NCBI GenBank assembly: GCA_903960725.1 | Contig: CAJCBY010000003.1 | Coordinates: 1-13,237, forward strand | Direction of reading: 5' to 3' | DNA length: 13,237 nt | Origin: an uncultured Cytophagaceae bacterium | GTDB lineage: Bacteria > Bacteroidota > Bacteroidia > Cytophagales > Spirosomataceae | Translations under genes and position numbers: made by a program | In this document: positions 7,688-13,237 of the stretch, one piece after another | How the letters are laid out: each line of letters opens with the position of its first letter | Position numbering within the stretch: position 1 is the stretch's first letter | Notes under the pieces: model-generated | Database searches by the model: none | What the model saw: only the letters and a program-made list of their open reading frames with translations | Told to the model about the DNA's origin: nothing

Positions 7688-8517
7688 TTGATGCACATCA
7701 ACATTTTTGGAATTATAACGAAGAAAGAGACACCTGGATAACGCCTAAGATGTCCGTTCTTCGCTCAGATTATTACCCAAACTACAGCGAACCGCTGTTT
7801 AAGGCTCAAGGATTTACTGGCTGCGTAGCTGTACAGGCAGATTCATCAGAAGAGGAAACCTTATTTCTGCTTGCACTAGCTGAACAAAATGAATTTATTC
7901 AAGGCGTTGTAGGTTGGGTAGATTTACAAAGTGCGAATATTGAAGACCGACTAGCCTATTTCTCCCAATTTGAGGCTATCAAAGGATTCAGACACATTGT
8001 ACAAGGGGAAAAAGACCCTAATTTTCTAGCTAGAAAAGAATTTATCAGGGGCGTAAAAACCTTGCGAAGTTTTGATTTAAGCTATGATTTATTGATCTAT
8101 CCACATCAGATTAAGTCTGCCATAACTTTTTGTGAAACTTGTGATGATCAAAAAATCGTATTGGATCATTTGGCCAAAGCACCCCTAAAGTCAGGGAATA
8201 TTCAGGAATGGAAGAAAGATATTCAGTCATTTGCTAAATTATCCCACGTCTCCGCTAAAATCTCGGGGATTGTAACAGAAGCGGCAGATCAATCGTGGAC
8301 GCAGGATCAGGTGAATGAAATAGTAGGAGTCGCTTTGGATGTATTTGGCCCAGATAGACTAATGATCGGAAGTGATTATCCGGTAGTTTTAGTAAATTCA
8401 TCACTTGAACGCTGGGTGCAATCATTTCAAGAGGCTTTGAGCAGCTTAAGCGGAACTGAAAAAGACAAAATATACCACAAAAACGTCACCGAGTTTTATC
8501 AATTGGAAACACTATGA
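7684..8517 (+). CDS. Amidohydrolase-2 family lactonase, predicted L-fuconolactone hydrolase
   Basis: A 277-residue cytoplasmic TIM-barrel hydrolase of the Amidohydrolase_2 group (COG3618). It starts directly with the first metal/active-site motif, MIDAHQHFW (H5 and H7), so no earlier start is needed. Other signature sites are H104 in KGFRHIVQGE, the LDHLAKAP motif (160-167, H162) and D231 in MIGSDYPV. Relatives include L-fuconolactonase and L-rhamnonolactonase. The job inferred here is opening L-fucono-lactone to L-fuconate, between the SDR downstream and the UxaA-type dehydratase upstream. Start and stop overlap both neighbours by ATGA, indicating coupled translation. A 4-sulfomuconolactone or other lactone substrate cannot be excluded by sequence, but the context is strong. 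Confidence 0.85.
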   Translation: MIDAHQHFWNYNEERDTWITPKMSVLRSDYYPNYSEPLFKAQGFTGCVAVQADSSEEETLFLLALAEQNEFIQGVVGWVDLQSANIEDRLAYFSQFEAIKGFRHIVQGEKDPNFLARKEFIRGVKTLRSFDLSYDLLIYPHQIKSAITFCETCDDQKIVLDHLAKAPLKSGNIQEWKKDIQSFAKLSHVSAKISGIVTEAADQSWTQDQVNEIVGVALDVFGPDRLMIGSDYPVVLVNSSLERWVQSFQEALSSLSGTEKDKIYHKNVTEFYQLETL

Positions 8518-9296
8518 ATTTAGGATTAAGAGAAAAAGTCATCATTGTAACAGGAGGAGCCAAAGGAATTGGAGAGGGTATGTCCGAATCTTTAGCCTTA
8601 GAATCTGCCATGGTAGCGATCGTGGGACGAAATGAGGCTGATAATCTGCGTTGCATTGAAAAAATTCAAGCAACCGGTGGGCAGGCTTTTTCTTTTGTAG
8701 CAGATTTGAGCAATCCATCAGAATGCAGTGTAGTGGTTGAAAAAGTGGCAAAGATGTTCGGTAAAATAGATGGATTAGTAAATAATGCCGGATTAAATGA
8801 CGGGGTTGGTTTAGAAACAGGGAATTACGAAAAATTCATTCAGTCCATCAATGCGAATTTGACGCATTATTATTTAATGGCACAAGCAGCATTACCCTAT
8901 TTGAAAAAAAGTAAGGGTGCCATCGTGAATATTGGATCCAAAACAGCCGAAACCGGTCAAGGAAATACCTCAGGATATGCCGCCTCTAATGGAGGACGCA
9001 ATGCTTTAACACGCGAATGGGCCTTAGAATTACGCGAACATAACATTCGGGTAAATTCAGTTATCGTAGCAGAATGCTACACACCGATGTATGAGAAATG
9101 GATTCAAACCTTAGAAAATCCTACCGAGAAGCTAGAAAGCATCACTAGTAAAATACCCCTAGGTCAACGCATGACCACAAAAGAGGAAATAGGAGATATG
9201 GTTACTTTCTTGATGTCGCCAAAATCAAGTCACACAACTGGACAAATCATCCACGTCGATGGAGGCTATGTTCACCTAGATCGAGCGATTTCATGA
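8514..9296 (+). CDS. SDR dehydrogenase, predicted L-fucose 1-dehydrogenase, with YxxxN active site
   Basis: A 260-residue SDR with nucleotide motif GGAKGIG (14-20), ADL (63-65) and NNAG (90-93). Tetrad positions are N115, S142 and Y155 with normal spacing (27 and 13), but the catalytic lysine of YxxxK is Asn159 (YAASN; codon AAT at 8988-8990). The end VDGGYVHLDRA and the AECYTPMYEKW segment (186-196) match the branch of SDRs found next to fuconolactonases and called L-fucose dehydrogenases; HSD17B14 is a distant relative. The predicted role is NAD(P)+-dependent oxidation of beta-L-fucopyranose to the lactone opened by the preceding gene. The first 14 residues include a normal beta-1 strand, so the ATG at 8514 (in the ATGA overlap) is fitting. 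The missing lysine may be a subgroup trait or may alter activity; see findings. Confidence 0.8.
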   Translation: MNLGLREKVIIVTGGAKGIGEGMSESLALESAMVAIVGRNEADNLRCIEKIQATGGQAFSFVADLSNPSECSVVVEKVAKMFGKIDGLVNNAGLNDGVGLETGNYEKFIQSINANLTHYYLMAQAALPYLKKSKGAIVNIGSKTAETGQGNTSGYAASNGGRNALTREWALELREHNIRVNSVIVAECYTPMYEKWIQTLENPTEKLESITSKIPLGQRMTTKEEIGDMVTFLMSPKSSHTTGQIIHVDGGYVHLDRAIS

Positions 9297-10357
9297 TAAC
9301 TTTTGACACATTTGAGAGTCCAGGATTAATTGTTTATCCTGAACGAGTAAAACGTAATATTGCCAAAGTCATTGAGATGGTTAATGGCAATCCCTCACGC
9401 CTTCGTCCACATATTAAGACGCACAAAACGAAAGAGGGAAACGACCTTATGTTAGCAGCGGGTATCACTAAATTCAAGTGTGCCACCATTGCAGAAGCAG
9501 AATTATTAGCCCTTTCTGAGGCTCCAGACGTCCTTATTTCGATGCAATTGATTGGACCTAATTTGGAACGATTTAAAAATCTACAGGCGCATTATCCTAA
9601 AACAACTTTCTCCTCTATCGTAGATGATGCCTTGGCGGCTTCTGAACTGAATCGCATTTTTGCAGACGGCAAAACAGGTGTTTATGTCGATTTGAATATG
9701 GGAATGAATCGGACGGGTATCAAACCTGAGAGGGCTTTAGCATTAATTCAACATATTCAAACTTTGCCAAACATCACGTTGCGCGGATTACATGCTTACG
9801 ATGGACATATTCGTGACAAGGTATATGAGGACCGTGCTAAACATGTGGAGACTGATTTTACCGCATTCTACAAGCTTCTAGAGCAAATAGACCATTCAAA
9901 TCAAGAATTAGTGGTATCTGGAACCCCTAGTTTCCTAGTACACCTCAATAATCCATTATTTACCTGCAGTCCGGGAACTTTTATCTTCTTTGATGCGGGT
10001 TATGCAACCTTATTCCCTGAGAATACCTTTGAGTTTGGAGTAGAAATTATCGCTAGAATTATTTCAAAGCCCACCGATACGACTATTTGCCTCGATTTAG
10101 GCCATAAATCAGTGGCGGCAGAAAACCCTATAGATAATCGAATTCGATTTATTGACCATCCTACCTGGGTACTTAAATCCCAAAGCGAAGAACATGGAAT
10201 CGTAGAAGTAGGTGATAATGCCCCTTTTTCCTTAGGAGAAATTATTCGAATGATTCCCTATCATGTTTGCCCTACGGTTAATCTCCATTCTCATTTACAA
10301 GTAATTGATGGAGGCTTATGGGAAGTAAAAGCTAGAAATCGCAGACTATGCTATTAA
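9293..10357 (+). CDS. Fold-type III PLP enzyme of the D-threonine aldolase / D-serine dehydratase family
   Basis: A 354-residue protein with an alanine-racemase-like N-terminal barrel and a C-terminal metal-binding beta domain. RPHIKTHKT (38-46) holds the expected PLP Schiff-base lysine K42, matching K45 of chicken D-serine dehydratase. DLNMGMNRTG (133-142), GLHAYDGH (165-172) and SGTPSF (209-214) are family motifs. The metal pair near the C-terminus is H324-x-C326 (YHVCPTVNL), the pattern of Zn-dependent D-serine dehydratases, where D-threonine aldolases have HxD. Expected activity is elimination or retro-aldol cleavage of a D-3-hydroxy-amino acid. Its gene is joined to the L-fucose dehydrogenase by ATGA and to the M19 gene by a 10-bp overlap. 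No amino acid enters the known fucose route, so its role here is unexplained. Confidence 0.83.
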   Translation: MITFDTFESPGLIVYPERVKRNIAKVIEMVNGNPSRLRPHIKTHKTKEGNDLMLAAGITKFKCATIAEAELLALSEAPDVLISMQLIGPNLERFKNLQAHYPKTTFSSIVDDALAASELNRIFADGKTGVYVDLNMGMNRTGIKPERALALIQHIQTLPNITLRGLHAYDGHIRDKVYEDRAKHVETDFTAFYKLLEQIDHSNQELVVSGTPSFLVHLNNPLFTCSPGTFIFFDAGYATLFPENTFEFGVEIIARIISKPTDTTICLDLGHKSVAAENPIDNRIRFIDHPTWVLKSQSEEHGIVEVGDNAPFSLGEIIRMIPYHVCPTVNLHSHLQVIDGGLWEVKARNRRLCY

Positions 10358-11406
10358 TTGATGCTCATTTAGACTTAAGTATGAACGCGCTCGAATGGAA
10401 TCGGGATTTACGCGCTAGTATTGATGAAATAAACGATCGAGAGAAACTTTTAACTGACAAGCCTGACCGAGGAAATGCCACGGTTTGCCTAGACGAATTA
10501 CGGAAAGGAAATGTGGGAATCGTAGTTGCCACTCAAATAGCCCGATATGTAGCTCCAGATTCTGTTTTACCAGGTTGGAATAGTCCTGAACAAGCATGGG
10601 CCCAAACACAAGGTCAGTTAGCTTATTACAAAGCTTTAGAACGCACCGACGATCTGCGACCCATTCGAAATAAATCCGAATTACAAGATCACTTAACACA
10701 ATGGGAGTCTGATAGACATACAATTGGGTATATATTAAGCCTTGAGGGAGCCGATTCCATCATTTCATTGGAGTATTTAGAAATAGCGCACGCATCCGGT
10801 TTGCGTGCCTTAGGTCCGGCACATTATGGCCCAGGTCGTTATGCGCAAGGGACAAATGCCACGGGAGGGATGGGAGTAAAGGGACGAGATTTATTGTGGA
10901 AAATGATGGATTTAAACATCATCTTGGATGCGACACATTTATGCGATGATAGTTTTTGGGAAGCTATGGAATACCACCAAGGACCTGTTTGGGCGAGTCA
11001 TCAAAACTGCCGTGAATTGGTAGATCATAATCGCCAATTTAGTGATGAACAATTAAAAGAGATTATTTCGCGAGGTGCGGTCATCGGAATGCCCATGGAC
11101 GCGTGGATGATGGTGCCGGGATGGGTGAGAGGTGAATCTACACCTTTGAACAAGCATGTAACGCTAGATACGCTAGTGGATCATTTAGTTCATGTCTGTG
11201 ATATAGCGGGCAATACGAATCACGTGGGATTAGGCACTGATTTAGATGGTGGATTTGGTAGAGAACAGTGTCCATCAGACATCGAAACTATTGCAGATTT
11301 ACAAAAACTACCTGAATTGCTGTTGAAACGCGGGTTTTCGGATGCTGATATCGTTAAATTTTGCCACCAAAATTGGCTTGACTTCTTGGAGAAGGCCTGG
11401 TCTTAG
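10348..11406 (+). CDS. M19-family (renal dipeptidase-like) metallopeptidase
   Basis: A 352-residue TIM-barrel amidohydrolase of the membrane-dipeptidase family (COG2355). Binuclear zinc ligands are all visible: H7 and D9 in DAHLD, E133 in LSLEGAD, H197 in DATHLCD and H218 in ASHQNCR; D298 in GLGTDLDGG is the catalytic-site aspartate. There is no signal peptide or GPI/lipid signal, so unlike mammalian DPEP1 it is probably cytoplasmic. Family members hydrolyse dipeptides, often with a D-residue at the second position, and some act on N-acyl-D-amino acids or beta-lactams. Its start lies inside the preceding PLP-enzyme gene (10-bp overlap), suggesting the two work together on D-amino-acid conjugates. 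It is the last gene of the plus-strand operon, and its stop overlaps the opposing SDR stop. Confidence 0.87.
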   Translation: MLLIDAHLDLSMNALEWNRDLRASIDEINDREKLLTDKPDRGNATVCLDELRKGNVGIVVATQIARYVAPDSVLPGWNSPEQAWAQTQGQLAYYKALERTDDLRPIRNKSELQDHLTQWESDRHTIGYILSLEGADSIISLEYLEIAHASGLRALGPAHYGPGRYAQGTNATGGMGVKGRDLLWKMMDLNIILDATHLCDDSFWEAMEYHQGPVWASHQNCRELVDHNRQFSDEQLKEIISRGAVIGMPMDAWMMVPGWVRGESTPLNKHVTLDTLVDHLVHVCDIAGNTNHVGLGTDLDGGFGREQCPSDIETIADLQKLPELLLKRGFSDADIVKFCHQNWLDFLEKAWS

Positions 11407-12119
11407 GCTTTTGGCGGTGGACTAATGCTTGTCCAACCTCCATCAACGATTAATGTTTGCCCTGTGATATGTTTGGCTTTATCACTCAAAAAGAAACAAA
11501 CAGCCTCTGAAATATCTTGAACATCTGCTGGTTTACCTAGGGGAGTTAATCGACTCCATTCCTGTAAATAATTCATATCTTTCTCCGTTCTTTCCGTCAT
11601 CGTAGCGCCTGGTGAAACTGCATTAATACGAATCTGAACAGGGGAGAGGTCGGTAACTAAGTTTTGGACTAACTGATTCAAAGCCGCCTTCGTCATCCCA
11701 TAAGCGGCTAAATCAGGGTGTGCTTGATGTCCCGTTACAGAAGAGGTCACCACAATAGAACCAGGATTTCCAGCAGATCGAATAGCCTTTGATACTTCTT
11801 GAATCAGGAAAAAAGTACCTTGAATATTCAAATCAAGCAAAGACTTCATTGATTCAGGGCTATAATCCCAAAAACTTCCAAAAGTCGTCATCCCCGCATT
11901 ACAAACACAACCGGCCAATTCACCAGGTAAAGATTGAGCGTAGGAAACCAATTCTTGGATAAATTCAATAGAGCTAACGTCACCGGCTATCGTGTAAGGA
12001 CCAGAAAGAAGGCTAGGGTTAATGTCATTAATGACAACCACATGCCCTTCAGCCATCAATTGCTGAGCAATTTGATGTCCAATACCTTGACCAGCTCCGG
12101 TGACGATATAAACTTTCAT
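11403..12119 (-). CDS. Classical SDR dehydrogenase (sugar or sugar-acid type)
   Basis: A 238-residue short-chain dehydrogenase with GAGQGIG (8-14), Asp32 after beta-2 (NAD+-type), GDVSS (47-51), a CNAG motif (73-76, with Cys in the usual first Asn place), and an intact tetrad N98, S127, Y140, K144 (YGMTK). SPGATMTERT (169-178) and IVDGGW (224-229) complete the fold. It follows the IlvD/Edd gene with one base between that gene's stop and its own ATG, so the two form one minus-strand transcription unit. An aldose 1-dehydrogenase or 2-keto-3-deoxy-aldonate dehydrogenase partnered with that dehydratase is plausible. It is clearly different from the two plus-strand SDRs and is not a recent duplicate of either. 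The exact substrate cannot be read from sequence. Confidence 0.82.
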   Translation of the reverse strand: MKVYIVTGAGQGIGHQIAQQLMAEGHVVVINDINPSLLSGPYTIAGDVSSIEFIQELVSYAQSLPGELAGCVCNAGMTTFGSFWDYSPESMKSLLDLNIQGTFFLIQEVSKAIRSAGNPGSIVVTSSVTGHQAHPDLAAYGMTKAALNQLVQNLVTDLSPVQIRINAVSPGATMTERTEKDMNYLQEWSRLTPLGKPADVQDISEAVCFFLSDKAKHITGQTLIVDGGWTSISPPPKA

Positions 12120-12120
12120 A

Positions 12121-13237
12121 CTAATGTGAATCGCGTGTTACGATTGAACCCGAGCCACCTTTCAAGAAATCAAAATCTGCACCTTGATCGGCCTGTTCCA
12201 CATGATCGATAAATAGGCCCACATAGCCCCGAATTGTTTTAGGCTTATCCAAAGGTTGCGCCACTTTACGAGCCGCTAATTCCTCATCAGAAACCTCCCA
12301 ATTAATTGTGCGATTCTCCACATCTAGCGCTATATAATCACCATTTTGAACCCAATTTAAGGGTCCGCCAGCCGCAGATTCTGGAGAAACGTGCAACACA
12401 ACCGTACCAAAACCTGTGCCGCTCATACGTCCATCCGAAATTCTGACCATGTCTTTCACGCCTTTCTCTAGCAGCTTTTTGGGAATTCCCATATTACCTA
12501 CTTCGGCCATTCCTGGATACCCTTTAGGACCTACATTTTTCAATACCATGACAGAATTTTCATCTACCTCTAATTCAGGAGTATCAATTCGCGCGTGGTA
12601 ATCCTCAATATTTTCAAAGACAACCGCTTTTCCTCGGTGCTTAAATAAAGCTTTTGAAGCTGCGGAAGGTTTTAAAACCGCTCCATTAGGCGCTAAATTA
12701 CCTCTTACGACTGCAATGCCAGAATCGGGCTTGAATGGTTCTTCAAACGAAGAAATGATATTGGGGTCATATATAGGCGTATTGTCGATGTTCTCACCTA
12801 CCGTCTTACCATTCACTGTCACAATCGAAGTATGCAAATGTTCTTTCATTTGATTCATCAAAGCCGGCAATCCCCCTGCATAATACAAGTCCTCCATAAA
12901 ATGCTCGCCAGATGGCTGAATATTGGCTAAAAGCGGAATATTGCGTGAGAATTCATCGAAATCATCTAATTTTAAATCTACCCCTAAACGACCAGCGATG
13001 GCTGTTAGGTGAATCACAAAGTTTGTTGAACCACCCGTTGCCGCATTCACGCGAATCGCATTTTCGAATGCGGGACGAGTTAATACTTTGGACATCTTCA
13101 AATCCTCATTCACCATCTCTACAATGCGACGTCCAGAGTGCTGTGCAAGCACTTTTCTACGCACATCTGCTGCTGGTATCGCAGCATTTTGAGGCAAACT
13201 TAAACCTAAAGCTTCTACCATCGTAGCCATCGTAGAC
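12121..13237 (-). CDS. IlvD/Edd-family dehydratase, sugar-acid type (N-terminal part outside window)
   Basis: The reading frame continues through an apparent ATG at 13228-13230 to the window edge (residues ST precede it), so this is the C-terminal two-thirds (371 full codons) of a protein normally near 570-590 residues. Visible family segments are STMATMVEALGL just after the missing third Fe-S cysteine motif, RVNAATGGSTNFVIH, GNLAPNGAVLKPSA, VGPKGYPGMAE, the catalytic-serine motif RISDGRMSGTGFG, and HVSPESAAGGP. The C-terminal GYVGLFIDHVEQADQGADFDF segment resembles L-arabinonate/D-xylonate dehydratases more than IlvD of valine-isoleucine synthesis, and no ilv genes are adjacent. It needs an Fe-S cluster and Mg2+. 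The two N-terminal cluster cysteines cannot be checked here. Likely it dehydrates an aldonate to a 2-keto-3-deoxy acid; which one is open. Confidence 0.87.
   Translation of the reverse strand, partial: STMATMVEALGLSLPQNAAIPAADVRRKVLAQHSGRRIVEMVNEDLKMSKVLTRPAFENAIRVNAATGGSTNFVIHLTAIAGRLGVDLKLDDFDEFSRNIPLLANIQPSGEHFMEDLYYAGGLPALMNQMKEHLHTSIVTVNGKTVGENIDNTPIYDPNIISSFEEPFKPDSGIAVVRGNLAPNGAVLKPSAASKALFKHRGKAVVFENIEDYHARIDTPELEVDENSVMVLKNVGPKGYPGMAEVGNMGIPKKLLEKGVKDMVRISDGRMSGTGFGTVVLHVSPESAAGGPLNWVQNGDYIALDVENRTINWEVSDEELAARKVAQPLDKPKTIRGYVGLFIDHVEQADQGADFDFLKGGSGSIVTRDSH

Larger units (their letters stand above)
1951..11406 (+). other. Predicted oxidative L-fucose operon
   Basis: Ten plus-strand genes run in one direction. 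Junctions are TAATG or ATGA overlaps at 3276, 3608, 7684, 8514 and 9293, a 10-bp overlap at 10348, and gaps of 1-4 bp at 6168 and 6847. The only real gap is the 169 bp at 5258-5426, filled mostly by the heptamer array, where a second promoter or partial terminator could lie. No hairpin with a T-run was seen there, and no regulator gene is in the window. Operon structure is inferred from spacing only. Confidence 0.75.

Noticed and set aside
11934..12212. Plus-strand open frame spanning the SDR/IlvD junction
   Set aside because: It is antisense to two solid genes, has no domain signal and no plausible promoter or ribosome site.
12912..13226. Plus-strand open frame of 104 codons antisense to the IlvD/Edd gene
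   Set aside because: The opposite strand carries conserved IlvD/Edd motifs throughout; the antisense translation looks like low-information shadow sequence.
13228..13230. True start of the IlvD/Edd gene at this ATG
   Set aside because: The frame continues upstream with residues ST to the window edge, and the protein would lack the whole Fe-S cysteine region, so this Met is internal.

Overview
The window reads as a sugar-acid catabolism locus from a Bacteroidota genome. Supporting signs are the AT-rich DNA, very tight gene packing with ATGA or TAATG junctions, weak Shine-Dalgarno sequences, a FucP-type sugar:H+ symporter, and family variants typical of Cytophagia/Flavobacteriia relatives. A freshwater or marine cytophagal bacterium that eats fucose-containing polysaccharide would fit. 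The genus cannot be fixed from this sequence alone.

Layout. (1) Positions 1-1868, minus strand: the first 622 residues of a secreted M14 zinc carboxypeptidase, cut by the window edge and apparently unrelated to the rest. (2) 1869-1950: an 82-bp AT-rich divergent intergenic region. (3) 1951-5257, plus strand: a FucP-like MFS symporter, a RhaM-type mutarotase and a UxaA-family dehydratase, joined by start/stop overlaps. (4) 5257-5410: an unusual non-coding array of 22 heptamers in unbroken 7-bp register, whose unit sequence drifts along the array. (5) 5427-11406, plus strand: SDR dehydrogenase, secreted SGNH/GDSL esterase, FAH-family hydrolase, amidohydrolase-2 lactonase, a second SDR, a D-threonine aldolase/D-serine dehydratase-like PLP enzyme and an M19 dipeptidase, nearly all touching or overlapping. 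(6) 11403-13237, minus strand: a third SDR and an IlvD/Edd dehydratase (cut by the window edge), convergent with the main operon and overlapping it by 4 bp at the stop codons.

How it works together (inference from families and order). The plus-strand genes supply every step of the non-phosphorylating L-fucose route: uptake by the symporter; anomer interconversion by the mutarotase; oxidation to L-fuconolactone (SDR at 8514); lactone opening (amidohydrolase at 7684); dehydration of L-fuconate (UxaA family at 3608, taking the place of the enolase-superfamily FucD of Xanthomonas); oxidation of 2-keto-3-deoxy-L-fuconate (SDR at 5427); and cleavage of the 2,4-diketo acid to pyruvate plus L-lactate (FAH family at 6848). 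The secreted SGNH esterase may deacetylate fucosylated glycan. The PLP enzyme and the M19 peptidase at the operon's end have no place in the known route and are its least explained part. No transcriptional regulator, tRNA, rRNA, CRISPR array or transposase was seen.

Points most worth a second look are the heptamer array; the YxxxN active site (Lys replaced by Asn) in the presumed L-fucose dehydrogenase; the Gly at the position of the proton-coupling Asp46 of E. coli FucP; and the PLP enzyme/M19 pair attached to a fucose operon.
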